Shown here: positions 48,170 through 58,956 of the stretch, piece by piece
How positions within the stretch are numbered: the stretch's first letter is position 1
Layout: each line of letters opens with the position of its first letter
Source: Ceratopteris richardii
Taxonomy: Eukaryota > Streptophyta > Polypodiopsida > Polypodiales > Pteridaceae
Assembly: GCA_020310875.1 (NCBI GenBank)
Contig: CM035433.1
Coordinates: forward strand, 113,943,000 to 114,006,999
DNA: 64,000 bases
Direction of reading: 5' to 3'
The notes under the pieces: generated by a model
The model's input: the letters and a program-made list of their open reading frames with translations, nothing else
What the model was told of the DNA's origin: nothing
Database searches by the model: none
Position numbers and translations under genes: made by a program

Positions 48170-50105
48170 TCATATGTTTTCATTATTGCCATCGTTTTGG
48201 TAAGACATCAATATAGTCTCACCTTCATTATCCTTATTGATTTCATTTATTTCTTCTATTGTTAAATCTATGTTCTCATGAATCACATCATCTATTGATG
48301 GATTAATATCTATTTCTAGTAATTCCTCCTCCTCATCAGTAGAATCAGCATGTAGAGAATTATCCTCTTCATCAAAAAGATTAATATCATTATCACGTAT
48401 AATGATTCTAATTTCTATTTTAGATGTTGATGTATCAGTATTTGATGCTGAATCATCAAGAGGACTTTCTTTGATCTCTCTAACAATAAACTGTTCAAAC
48501 AATGACCTACCTCTGGGTTGCACATGAATGACTTGCCACCAAGGATGATCATCTGGGTTTTTATAAAAAAATGCTTGTTCAATATGCCTAGGAAGAATAT
48601 ATGGTTCTTTAGTAGATCGCATTACCTTGGAAGAATCAAATGCCCAAAACCCAGATAATTCCTTTCTTAATGTGGAATTACTACCTTTATACTCGGCTCA
48701 AAACCAGTCAACCTTCAAAATGACCTATCAAAATATATAACAACAAAAACCCATTATTAGGTGCTTCAAAAAATAACTAACTCTATTAAAAAAAATATAA
48801 ACTTTACCTGTTTTAATGTACGAAATGAAATTTCGTAGATACCAACAATAGTTCCTACGTAACCAAGTTCGCTATCTATAAGGTTCGTGTCTTTTGAGCT
48901 AGCACGTGATAGTTGCTTGAAAGAAGCAACAATACTAGAATCCTCTGTTTTACGTAAAGAATCAATGGCTTTGATTCTAATATGCTATCCAAAAGCCCAC
49001 ATATTAGTGAACATTCGAGCCTACAAAATAAATTCAATTAGTAAATAGAAACTAACATACATATATGAAAAAAATAAAATATTATTTTAATAAAATTACC
49101 TTTTGTTCACAACCTATCATTAACTCTCTTTTCTCATCTGAGATTTCTTCATTATTTGCGTTGGCGCATTGCAAACGACTATATAGCCAATCCATGAAAG
49201 AAGATATATCTGTAATCTCATTATTATCGAGATTACATCTAAATCTTTTGTTTTTTCGCCTTTTACTTCGGAGATTTTGAAGTTCCTCGTACTCGCTAAG
49301 GAATGCTTGCATGCATTCGCTATTATATGCTACAAAAGTAGAAACATCATTTTTTTCTTGAAATGTAAATAAGAATGGAACCCCCTTACTTGATAATACC
49401 TCATCTGTTATTTTTGAAGAATACTCGTTGGTCCATGCACGTGGAGCTTCTTCATGAACTCTTTCAAGGTACTCACTAACGTAATACATGCACTCTTCAA
49501 GCATCCAACCCTTTGTCATGGATCCTTCTGGTTTCGCTCTTTGTTGCACATAACCTTTTAATATTCCCATAAATTGCTCGACCCAAAACATCCAATGAGT
49601 GTTGACAACACCTGCAATCTCTATTTCATCTACAAGATGGACTAATAAATGAACCTGAATATCAAAAAATGAAGTAGGAAGTTCTTTCTCCATCAAACAT
49701 AGTAGCTCTTTGCATTCACGTTTTTTTTTGTGGGATTGAGTTTTTGTCAATCTCTTTGGATGCCTATACATATCATAAAAACAATTATAAAGAAGTTAAT
49801 TAAAAAATAAAAGATATCCAATATTCATACATATTAAATATAAAAGTATCATAATTACCTTATAAGTGATCCAAGACAATAGATCACATCTCGTACTCCT
49901 TTCGTTGTACATCCATCGATAACCAAAGGTAAAATATGTTTCAAAAAGTTATGCCAGTCATGGGTCTTTAACCTAGATAAGCTCTTATCATCCATAGTAA
50001 ACATGTTTTGAAAAGATGCTCCATATCCTGTAGGAGTCTTAATCAATTGAATTCTATTGTCGATAGTTTGTATCTCTTTTGTTGTAAGTACCCAAGGAGC
50101 AGGTG
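48170..50105 (-). pseudogene. CACTA TNP2 transposase, C-terminal exons (DUF4218 and DUF4216)
   Basis: Minus-strand exons with GT/AG signals: 50105-49859, 49763-49100, 49020-48808 and 48724-48170. The first carries KTPTGYGASFQNMF and THDWHNFLKHILPLVI. The second holds the DUF4218 block SFFDIQVHLLVHLVDEIEIA, then FWVEQFMGILKGYV, with the Glu that follows the catalytic region kept. The last two carry the DUF4216 region (VGIYEISF, KVDWF) and the block around PDDHPWWQVIHVQPRGR, then an acidic tail. Stops are few (TAG in AFG*HIR, TGA in DWF*AEY). The gene upstream is cut at 50106 by an LTR element. Confidence 0.85.
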
Positions 50106-50715
50106 TGTAGCTCAGTGATGAGTAGCCCTCCTTTAATGTCAATCCGGGAAGACGTGAGGATGATATGAAGACCTCGAACAAGTGATGGCACAAGTGTGTG
50201 AGTGAGAAGCACACTAACATGCACACACATACACACACACGCGCACACAAGGTAAGACAAAGAGAGAAGCAATGGAGTTCTTAGATTACTCAAAAGTGCT
50301 CTTACAAGTTCAATTCTACAACAATGTAACCTCAAAAATGAGTTCTCTAGCTCTATTTATAGTTTTTGACTAGCTTTTGGCCTTGTCCAAACCTACTGTC
50401 CGGCCTAGTTAAAAATTAGGTTCCTAGGCTAATTTGGAGGCTCAAATGAGATCAGAAAATTATGAAAATTGACAGGTAGGCACTTCTAATGCTCCTCAAG
50501 CTCAAGGACTCCTTGGCTTGCACAAAATGGAGCCACAAAAAGGTGGAATGGTATTTACAATGGTGCGGAGTGACTAGAATCACTATTTAGGAAATATTAA
50601 TTCAGGAAAAATGATGGCCTATTTGCCAGATCTTCTCTGACTGCTTTGCCTGCTTGGCCCTTCTCGTTGGCTCCCTTGTCTTGTAAGTCCTTGACCGCCC
50701 TGACCACTGCCAACA
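50106..50715 (-). repeat. 3' LTR of the gag-only element
   Basis: On the minus strand it starts TGTTGGCAGTGG and ends GAGCTACA. It contains a CACACA microsatellite (50221-50250) and CTATTTATAG (50353-50362). The polypurine tract CGAGAGAGGGGGGAG lies directly upstream (50716-50730). Confidence 0.9.
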
Positions 50716-50916
50716 CTCCCCCCTCTCTCGCGTCTGTCGTCTCTGACAAACCCTTGTTGGGTGGACCGTTGGATGTAGTACTCCACGACATCTCTAGCTA
50801 AGTTATGTTCTACTATTCTCAGCCCTTTGGCCAAATCAGTGAGTAGGGCATCCTAGTCTACTGGCCCGGGTACCTCCAGATGTGGCATGCGTAGCTGTTC
50901 TGAGTGTAGAGCCTGT

Positions 50917-51480
50917 TCAACCGCAAATAGCTGTAATAGGTGAGATGGTTTGGGAATGAAGATCTCGGATTGTTATTCCCAAAACCTTGTGATAAACATT
51001 TTCCTCAAATGTTTGCTTCAAGCAGGCTGGTAGATACTTGATACGAGCATGCCACGCATAGACAACGTTGATGGGTGGTGTTGTGCTCATATCATAGGCG
51101 AGATCCTGGTTGCCTTCATTGAATCCAAGAGCCGAAAGGTGAGGTTCTTTGACATTTCGAAAGGTTCTGAAAGTGATCAACATTAACTCAAATATTTTGA
51201 GGCACATCTGTGCCATGATATCTGGTACATTTTTGAATCTGACTTCCCAGTGTCGGATGGTTGAAATCATGTAGCCGACCGTGGGTTGGCCACGAGGCGG
51301 TGCTAAGTACTCATAGTTTAGCCACTTTTCACATCCTTTAACTGTCAAAATTGTTTTGGTGTACTCTGGCCAAGACCTTCGGTGAAAGACAGGGCAGTAG
51401 CATGGGTTATACTTGATGTATAAAGGCATGTTATTCCAAGTGCGTATCATCTCAGGGTAGGTTTCAAGCAGACGTATCCT
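50917..51480 (-). CDS. Gag-only element, ORF3 (after in-frame TAG)
   Basis: It is continuous in frame with the ORF at 51481-52230, separated from it by one TAG codon. Ten codons later comes an ATG (51450), giving 177 residues to the stop at 50917. It is Trp/Tyr/Pro-rich (YNPCYCPVFHRRSWPEY, VGYMISTIRHWEVRF, VVYAWHARIKYLPACL). I recognise no domain. The frame is clean, which fits a young element. It could be read as part of ORF2 if the TAG is suppressed, or the TAG could be a mutation. Confidence 0.55.
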   Translation of the reverse strand, partial: RIRLLETYPEMIRTWNNMPLYIKYNPCYCPVFHRRSWPEYTKTILTVKGCEKWLNYEYLAPPRGQPTVGYMISTIRHWEVRFKNVPDIMAQMCLKIFELMLITFRTFRNVKEPHLSALGFNEGNQDLAYDMSTTPPINVVYAWHARIKYLPACLKQTFEENVYHKVLGITIRDLHSQTISPITAICG

Positions 51481-52230
51481 CTAGGTAGGTTGAAATATAT
51501 TTCTGTGTGTGGCGCTTGCAGGAATGTCATCTGGTGCAAATTGTGTTGTCGAGGTTAGTTCTTTTGTTGTGTGCTGCTTTATTTCAGCATTATAATCTGC
51601 CATTAATACGTAGAATGGAACATACAAATCATCAGACGTGCCAATCCACCGATGATGGGAGAGGTTTCTGAAGTAATCTGATTTAAGAACGACTTCTTCC
51701 AATCGAGACATAGACTGTATTTGTACTGCCACTCTCTCATCATGGGTTGCACCAATCTTCTCTAACTTTTGCATCCATTCAGGAGCTTCGATCTCAATTG
51801 TGTCCATTCCTTCCTTTGTTTGCTTACCCCCTAGTGCAGGCATGGGTACGTATGGGTCTTCAAAAATCTCCTCAACTTCAATTGGAACTAAGTCCTCAGG
51901 TTTCGACTCCACGAGGGGAGAGGGTTGACGCTCATATTGAAGAACTTTATTTCGTAGTTCTTCCAATTGTGCTCTGAGTTCTGCGACTTCTTCAGATGTG
52001 TCTACTGCGGTTGTGACTTCTTTTGGTGACTCTTGCTGAGCTGCCAGTTGCTTTAGTAGGTCATCGCTCTCTTTTTCTAAGGCTGTGTGGGCTTCCAAGA
52101 GATCGGCGTGTGTTTCCAATACAATTTGCATATTTTCAGATGGGATGGCCTTGAAATTCTCGGGGTCAATTTCCTGCGGTGAACCCTCCATTGCTGCTTC
52201 CAGGTTTCTTCGTTCTGTTTCTGTAGTCAT
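51481..52230 (-). CDS. Gag-only element, ORF2, coiled-coil protein
   Basis: 249 codons from ATG 52230. Residues 1-100 are Glu/Leu/Ala-rich with strong heptads (a QIVLETHADLLEAHTALEKE stretch and VAELRAQLEELRNKVLQYE), typical of a coiled coil. Then follow an acidic Pro-rich linker and a Trp-containing C-terminal part (APEWMQKLEKIGATHDERV, HHRWIGTSDDLYVPFYVLM). Its ATG overlaps the TGA that closes the read-on frame of ORF1 (AAATGAC). Function unknown; perhaps a structural partner of Gag. Confidence 0.55.
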   Translation of the reverse strand: MTTETERRNLEAAMEGSPQEIDPENFKAIPSENMQIVLETHADLLEAHTALEKESDDLLKQLAAQQESPKEVTTAVDTSEEVAELRAQLEELRNKVLQYERQPSPLVESKPEDLVPIEVEEIFEDPYVPMPALGGKQTKEGMDTIEIEAPEWMQKLEKIGATHDERVAVQIQSMSRLEEVVLKSDYFRNLSHHRWIGTSDDLYVPFYVLMADYNAEIKQHTTKELTSTTQFAPDDIPASATHRNIFQPT

Positions 52231-52307
52231 TTATTTTCTTCGAGTGCTACGGACATGTGCTTCCGTCGTAAGGCAAGGTTACGTCGAAGCTTGAGATTGT
52301 CCGTTAT

Positions 52308-54959
52308 CTAGGCGTGTAACATATCATCGAGTTGTTGTTTTTCTTCGGTATTTGGCTGGGGTGGATTGGCTACTAACTGATCGTGTTGTGCCTGCAAGGT
52401 ATTAAACTGCTGTTGCAATAGCCTCTTCTCCTTCTCTAAATTAATGAATCTTTCTTGTAATGTTTTGTGGGTTCGGAACAGATTCATATGCTGAGCATCA
52501 AGATGCTGGTAATGTTGTTGTAATTGAGACATACACTGGTACAAAGTATTAAATACATGATTAACAGGAGTGGATGTTGGGAAGGTGTTGGATGCAGGAG
52601 GGTAGGGAAAAGGGAAAGGGAGTGTGTATGCTGTGCTCGAGAAGGGTGAAGTGGGTGGTGGGGGAATGGGAGATTGTGGAAATATGGGGGGAGGGAGAGG
52701 TGCGGAAGTGGGTGATATGTCCATGAAGTCATATGTGGAAGCGGTCGTGGGACTGATTGTGTACATGGGAATTGTCGGTGTGGTGATAGTCGTGAAGGTG
52801 TAAAGTGGTGTGTGCAGTTGTGAAAATGAACCACCAAGAAGTGTTATGGGGGGGATGGGGTTTTCAGTGGCGATAGTTAGAATTACAGTGTCCGTGGTGA
52901 CATCTACAATAGGGGTGGTGATAGGTTGTGCTGATTGTGAGAGTTGACTCACAGTCTGTGCTTCGGTATGGGAAGTGGACTTTGAGGCTGTGACAGTGGT
53001 GGGGACAGTGGTGGTAGGAGGTGAAGGTGGTGGAGTTGGAGGGGAGGGTGGTAATGGGGGTGACGGGGGTGCACTTGAGGCATGGGCTTCCTCAGTGTGA
53101 TGAATGGTATGAGTTGTGTCTGTGGTGGTGGATGTGGTGCCCTGTGGTTCTGATACCAAGACATTCATTTGTTTCCCTGGTCTAGGGGGACGTCTGCCAT
53201 ATCTTCGCTCCGATCTTTGCGAGTGTGCGAGAGCGGTATGCAGTGTCTCAAGTACCCCCAATGCATCAGCAATCATGTCAAGGGTTGCCTTGTATTGCTC
53301 GTCCACACCTTCATCTTCCAAGATTTGGTTCATTAGGGCCTTTCCTGCTGCCAGGGATAGTTTGTGTTGTTCTTGAACTCGGTTGATGGTATCATACAGT
53401 CTTTTCAATTGCTTCGTATAAGCAGGGGCACCTTCAAGTTCCGGTACAACTTCTTGCTCATATTCATGCTCTTCTTCGTCAGATAGTCCTTCTTGTTCAT
53501 CCTCTTGCTCCTCTTCGGTAGTCTCCTCTTCGGCAGTCTCCTCTTCGTCTTCATCCACTTCCACAACTTCTGGTTTATTTGGATGGGGTTGGTATGTAGC
53601 AGTTTGTTGCCCACTCGCTTGCTCTGCCTCAACTTCCAAATTAACAGCATTAATTATTCTTGCTACCTCCTCATCCATTAACTCCTCTAGCGTGAAGCCA
53701 TGAGGGAACTCCAAATCAGTGGGTATCGGTGGGAACACTAGATTCTCTTGAGGGGTTTGCTTGAAGCTATGAATCAGTGAGGAAGTATTATGCCTTATGC
53801 CACTCTTAGAGAATACAATGATGAAAGCCTCGAGAAGTTGATCTATGCTTCTGAACTGCCTCTCATTTAGAGGTTGAAACCATGTAAGGGTTGTGTTCCT
53901 AAGAGTGAGACTGAAAGCATTGTACTGCGTGAATAGGTCCTCAACTTGTTTAGTGCTCAAGACTTGTCTAAATTCGGCCACATGATCGTATGGATCTCCA
54001 GTGCCATCGAAGTAATTCTTCATGGACTTAACTAGCTGTGTAGGTCTCAAAGTCCTGGTGTGTTCCCTAGGCCTTGGCAAAGGAAAATCATCAGCATTTC
54101 TTAGGTTCCTTTGGACTCTAGGTCTCTCGGTTTCTTCTCTATCCGTCCCTGTTCTCATCCTTTCTCTTCCCAAGGGGTTGGCAAAGCTTACTTCTGGTCT
54201 ATCTCTACTTCTGTCCCTTTGAGTTCCATGCACTTGGGATGTTCCCGCTCTTGGGTGGCCATATGAGACATTAGATCTTGGTTGGGGGAAAACAAATTCA
54301 CCCTTCCAAGTGTAGGCATGCCTACCATGCTCTGTGACCACAAATATCCTTTCTGAAGTGTGATCTAGATAGGTCACTTTGCCTAGGCTATCGGGATCTT
54401 TGAACTCATAGATAGTGATCGTTCCTACCTCATTCGGCTGATCAGGCTTATACCTCCAAAAGGCTTCGTCAGTCTCTCGGTTCAAGAGTAGATCTATGCA
54501 CTTGTTGTCCTGGGGAATCCACTCTGGTGTGAGGATTCTAGTAAGAACAGATTTTCCTAGGGGGGTTTTAGGCTCTCCACCTAAGTTTCCTTGCTCTAGG
54601 TCACCTATGTCCATCTCTGGGATCACATTACCAAATTCATCTGTCCTATATGGGTGGCTGGTGACCACGTATATGGTTCCTTCCTTGTCCAAGTATGCTC
54701 CATTTTCAAACTTGACTGCTGGATGTTCTATTCCAATGGGTTGATCAGGGTTTTTAATTTGGACCACATATCTTCCTAGGTTGTCCTCATAAATGCCAGC
54801 ACCTAATCGGTTGGTCCTAAGGTATTCTAGTTGAGTCTTGTAAGGGCCTTCTACCCTATGTAAGTATGGTACACCTGAGCTTCTTGTGGGTCTCTCCATG
54901 CCATGAGACATCTCGGACTCGCTAGTTTCAGAGCTAGGGTAGTATGAATGATGGCTCAA
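52308..54959 (-). CDS. Gag-only element, ORF1: 883-residue Gag protein
   Basis: An uninterrupted frame from ATG 54959. Residues 1-240 form an unrecognised domain with many aromatic and charged residues. Residues 240-310 are Arg-rich. At about 312-410 lies a Retrotrans_gag-type core (MKNYFDGTGDPYDHVAEF, then LTLRNTTLTWFQPL, then LLEAFIIVFSKS). An acidic stretch follows (about 450-520), then a helical part, a long Pro/Thr/Ser-rich linker (about 610-790) and a C-terminal coiled coil. No CCHC zinc knuckle is visible. Gag proteins build the particle that packages element RNA. At 883 residues it is long for a plant gypsy Gag and appears intact. Confidence 0.8.
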   Translation of the reverse strand: MSHHSYYPSSETSESEMSHGMERPTRSSGVPYLHRVEGPYKTQLEYLRTNRLGAGIYEDNLGRYVVQIKNPDQPIGIEHPAVKFENGAYLDKEGTIYVVTSHPYRTDEFGNVIPEMDIGDLEQGNLGGEPKTPLGKSVLTRILTPEWIPQDNKCIDLLLNRETDEAFWRYKPDQPNEVGTITIYEFKDPDSLGKVTYLDHTSERIFVVTEHGRHAYTWKGEFVFPQPRSNVSYGHPRAGTSQVHGTQRDRSRDRPEVSFANPLGRERMRTGTDREETERPRVQRNLRNADDFPLPRPREHTRTLRPTQLVKSMKNYFDGTGDPYDHVAEFRQVLSTKQVEDLFTQYNAFSLTLRNTTLTWFQPLNERQFRSIDQLLEAFIIVFSKSGIRHNTSSLIHSFKQTPQENLVFPPIPTDLEFPHGFTLEELMDEEVARIINAVNLEVEAEQASGQQTATYQPHPNKPEVVEVDEDEEETAEEETTEEEQEDEQEGLSDEEEHEYEQEVVPELEGAPAYTKQLKRLYDTINRVQEQHKLSLAAGKALMNQILEDEGVDEQYKATLDMIADALGVLETLHTALAHSQRSERRYGRRPPRPGKQMNVLVSEPQGTTSTTTDTTHTIHHTEEAHASSAPPSPPLPPSPPTPPPSPPTTTVPTTVTASKSTSHTEAQTVSQLSQSAQPITTPIVDVTTDTVILTIATENPIPPITLLGGSFSQLHTPLYTFTTITTPTIPMYTISPTTASTYDFMDISPTSAPLPPPIFPQSPIPPPPTSPFSSTAYTLPFPFPYPPASNTFPTSTPVNHVFNTLYQCMSQLQQHYQHLDAQHMNLFRTHKTLQERFINLEKEKRLLQQQFNTLQAQHDQLVANPPQPNTEEKQQLDDMLHA

Positions 54960-56800
54960 CTGCTGGGCCCAAGACCTAGCAGTATGATTGACACTAGCCT
55001 CTGAAGACTTGAGACTCTGTCTATCTCTCCCTAGGTGTCATCCTGACCTAAGGTTCATATGCCTAATCGAGTTGCCCCAATTTTTACCCAAAGTACAACC
55101 TCGTTGCGGCTCACTTTGTATCAGTTACTTAGTTCCTTTTTTTGCTGATTATTGTGTTTTAAGATCTTCTCTGTATCACACCGTCAAGAATACTTGAGTG
55201 AATTTCCGCACTTTAAGTTGATCGTTCCACGTTAAATTCTTTTCCTTTAAAGTTATCGATTGCACATAGATTATGTTTTAGCTCGAACTTGAGTATTTAG
55301 GTAATCTTCAATTTGATGGATGCCTATCGTCGCCCTGACTTACTTCTAGCACTACTCGCACTTAGCCTAAGCTAGGAATTGACAAAGGGAGTTGAGAATA
55401 ATCCAACCTCACTTGTTGATCCCTTGCTCTCTAGTGCTCAAGAACCCCGTTCCCAAGCTTGCAGAATGCCCTTGCTTTGGATGCTCTCTAGTGCTCTCAA
55501 TGGACCTATAAAAGTCCCAAAGTTAGCTCAAAACTTATATTCAAATGACAGAACAATTCACTTTCAAGCATGTAATTCATATATCAATTTGCACTGTGTC
55601 TTTATGGAAAACAGTTCTAGAGATCCCTTAGTTTTTCTTCCCCTTGGGTATGGTCACTTCAAAATAGTATATCTAATAATCCTGATATCCCCATGAGCTT
55701 TCCAACAAAACAAAAATCACAGCAAACCGATTTCGTATGAGAAAGTTATGACTGTTCAGGGTTCTAGGGTTAAAACAGGGTTTAAACAAGCTGACAATTC
55801 ACAGGATTTTTCTCAAAAATACAAGTGTAGGGACCTCACAAATCACTAATGTCTTGATAAGTATGCCCAAAATTACCCCAAAAACTTGGAATTAAAAACC
55901 CTAGAATTTTGGCCGAAAAAGCCTGTCAATCGCGATCAACAGGTCTGTCAATCGCGATCAACAGGTCTGTCAATCGCGATTGACAGAGGTGTCCATCGGG
56001 GCCTGTCAATCGCGATCGACACGTCAGTCGCGATTGACGGTGTCAATCATGATCGACAGAGTCGGTCGTGGGTCTTGTCAATCGCGATCGACGGTGTCAA
56101 TCACGATCGACACTTTTTCCGAGATTTTCGCCGTGATTTCAGTCAATCGGGGTTCTATCCGTCGCGATGGACACGTGGCAATGCGAGTCTTTGAGTCAAT
56201 CGTGAATTTTCAGTCGGTCGTGATCAACGGTGTCGATCGCGATTGACTGAATTCTACGTGGAAGTCGATCGCGGGGGTTGTCGGTCGCAATTGACAGAGG
56301 CTGTCGATCGCGATCGACAGTGTCGGTCACGATTGACAGAGAAACATGGAATTTTTTTACTGTGATTAGTGATTTAGAGTGTACTCATCCTATAGATTAT
56401 GGCGGTGCACTTTGTTTTACCAAAAGGTCATATTTTCTATCGATCGCGATCGACAGAGGTCTGCAACATAGAGACAAGGCCGAGCTTTTCCATACCTGCG
56501 CAGCCTGCTAGAGATGATGGGACAGCTACAACCTACAAGATCACTCAAAAAACATGCAAAAACAGTGCACACAAATCGCTCTCTTGCTCTCTCTCACAAA
56601 TGGAATGAGGGAAATGGAAGGGAGAAGGTGATATGATCAAAAACTGAAATTTTTCGCGATGATGGAGATGGAGGTGGGAGATGGTGAGGATGATGATGGT
56701 GATGATGATGATGAAGTAAGAAAGAGAAAAATAAGGAAAAGTAAAGAAATTACCTACTATGCCAACGTCACAACTCTACGTCTTACCATCACACGCTCGG
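54960..56800 (-). other. Leader of the gag-only element
   Basis: 1.8 kb of non-coding sequence between primer site and gag. It contains the TCGCGA repeat array (55920-56470), and a GATGAT-rich block at 56655-56720 that lies close to the primer site. No long frame on the sense strand is convincing. Confidence 0.6.
55920..56470. repeat. Palindromic TGTCAATCGCGATTGACA repeat array
   Basis: About 20 units of a perfect or near-perfect palindrome centred on TCGCGA, or a variant such as TCATGA or TCGGTCGCGA. Units are spaced about 20-25 bases apart and linked by GGTC/GGTG words. First units lie around 55927-55985, the last at 56440-56456. The array sits in the retroelement leader. Similar G+C-rich DNA is found nowhere else in the window except the CACTA terminus. 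Confidence 0.9.
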
Positions 56801-56818
56801 TCCCCGGCAACGGTGCCA
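56801..56818 (-). other. Primer binding site, tRNA-Asp type
   Basis: The minus strand reads TGGCACCGTTGCCGGGGA, one base from the tRNA-Asp complement (TGGCGCCGTTGCCGGGGA) used by many plant gypsy elements. It lies eight bases inside the 5' LTR. Confidence 0.9.
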
Positions 56819-56826
56819 AAATTTGG

Positions 56827-57433
56827 TGTAGCTCAGTGATGAGTAGCACCTCCTTTAATGTCAATCTGGGAAGACGTGACGATGGTATGAAGACCTCGAA
56901 CAAGTGATGGCACAAGTGTGTGAGTGAGAAGCACACTAACATGCACACACATACACACACACACACAAGGTAAGACAAAGAGAGAAGCAATGGAGTTCTT
57001 AGATTACTCAAAAGTGCTCTTACAAGTTCAATTCTACAACAATCTAACCTCAAAAATGAGCTCTCTAGCTCTATTTATAGTTTTTGACTAGCTTTTGGCC
57101 TTGTCCAAACCTACTGTCCGGCCTAGTTAAAAATTAGGTTCCTAGGCTAATTTGGAGGCTCAAATGAGATCAGAAAATTATGAAAATTGATAGGTAGGCA
57201 CTTCTAATGCTCCTCAAGCTCAAGGACTCCTTGGCTTGCACAAAATGGAGCTACAAAAAGGTGGAATGGTATTTACAATGGTGCAGAGTGACTAGAATCA
57301 CTATTTAGGAAATATTAATTCAGGAAAAATGATGGCCTATTTGCCAGATCTTCTCTGACTGCTTTGCCTGCTTGGCCCTTCTCGTTGGCTCCCTTGTCTT
57401 GTAAGTCCTTGACCGCCCTGACCACTGCCAACA
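56827..57433 (-). repeat. 5' LTR of the gag-only element
   Basis: 607 bp, a near-identical copy of 50106-50715, with a shorter CA microsatellite (56941-56966). It carries CTATTTATAG at 57070-57079. Confidence 0.9.
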
Positions 57434-58787
57434 CTCCCTCCTCTCTTGTCGATGTCTATCAAAAACTGGCCATCACTTTGGTTTGGATTTTTTATCTTTC
57501 AAATCATTCCTTGATGTTGTGATATCTTTTAGTCCAAGAAGATGCTGCCATAGTGAATAACCAATATTTTTGAATATATACATAGGATCAAGAAGATGGC
57601 ATACTTTTAACTCTTTCCAATACTCCAAAGAATACCATATTGATATGTTCTCTGCGAGTGCCAATTTTCCTTTACCTATGTTCACATACTCATTATCTGA
57701 ATCATCACTGAAGATTTCTGATTCTGGATCTATCAGAGGTCCATCTGTCCATTTTTTATACCAATCCACACGCGTCATAGGTTTTGGACACTGACCTGTT
57801 TCAAGCTTTCCATTAAAATGTATCGCTTCTCTTTTAGATCTTAATGGATGATCATCAGGCAAGAATCATTGATGTCGAAGATAAATATTTTTGTTGAGAT
57901 TCTTACTATAGATTGATCTCAACCAATCATCACAATATGGACAAGCTTTATAACCCTTAGTAGATATTCTTGCATCATGAAAATGATAAAAATATAATTA
58001 GATTAAATCATATTTATTTACATGGATATTGAATAAAAAAATTACATCAATACCTGAACAAACACCATATCCTGGAAAATCGTGAATAGTCCAAGCCACA
58101 ATACCACAAACCGTAATATGTCTTTCATTAATGCTTTTCGATACATCAATGACATTAATACTTCTCCATAACTCTTGAAGATCGTCAATGAGAGGAGCAA
58201 GATATATATTCATATCTTTAACTTGTCTTTTGCTTGGGATTAAAAGTGAAAGCATTAAATGTTCCTTTTAAATGCTAAGATATGTCGGAAGATTGTAGTT
58301 TATGACTACCACTGGCCATGTTGACCATTTACTGGATTTCATGGAGAATGGATCAACCCCATCTAATGCAACTCCTAACTTTAAATTCTGTGGATTTTGT
58401 GCAAATTCAGGCCATCTAGAATCAATATGCTGAAAAGCAACACTATCATGAGGAATTCTGATTATTCCATCAATACTTTTGTGATCATGTCCCCAAGTCA
58501 AAAGCTTTGATAATTCGGGGCTTTGAAACATATCTCTAATCCGTGGAGCCAATGGAAAATGTCTCAATACCTTTTTTGGGATTTTACCTTCTTCGCCCTT
58601 ATATCGAGGAGATTGACATTTGGGACATGTCAAAGAGTCTGCATATTCACCTCTATATAAAATACAATCATTAGGACATGCATGTATACATTGATAATCT
58701 ATACCAAGATTGTTGATTATCTTCTTCATTTCATCATGTGAGGTAGGAAGAATATTCTGACTTGGTAAAAACTTTTCAGATAATAAA
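57434..58787 (-). pseudogene. CACTA TNP2 transposase, central exons (Transposase_21 core)
   Basis: Exon 58787-58054 holds the zinc-like HACPNDCILYRGEYADSLTC...CP-x-C stretch, KIPKKVLRHFPLAPRIRDMF, GVALDGVDPFSMKSSKWSTW (first catalytic Asp), VVVINYNLPTYLSI and, after one TAA, HLMLSLLIPSKRQVKDMNIY then VAWTIHDFPGYGVCSG. The exon at 57968-57434 continues with STKGYKACPYC, a TGA (normal Arg), FLPDDHPLRSKREA and LLDPMYIFKNIG (the second Asp block). It is cut by the LTR at 57433. The order is exactly that of plant TNP2 proteins. Confidence 0.85.
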
Positions 58788-58834
58788 CTGTAAGTTTATC
58801 AAAAAAAGATATATTAAAAAAAGTAAATAAATAA

Positions 58835-58956
<122 letters not shown>

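Larger units (their letters stand above)
50106..57433 (-). mobile_element. Gag-only (TR-GAG-like) LTR retrotransposon inserted in TNP2
   Basis: LTRs at 50106-50715 and 56827-57433 differ at about nine sites by eye (around 98% identical), so this is the youngest insertion in the window. A tRNA-Asp primer site and a polypurine tract are in place for a minus-strand element. Inside is a long leader, an 883-codon gag ORF and two smaller ORFs. No protease, RT, RNase H or integrase is present. It would need enzymes from another element. The expected 5-bp target duplication is not seen (AGGTG against CTCCC). Confidence 0.85.

Noticed and set aside
50054..50335. Protein-coding frame with CVCMCVHVSVLL
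   Set aside because: It lies in the LTR and reads through its CA microsatellite; the same occurs in the other LTR at 56757-57053.
55920..56470. Coding frame with repeated SRST/VSIAID peptides
   Set aside because: Several frames are open because the unit is a palindrome without stops; it lies in a retroelement leader on the antisense side.
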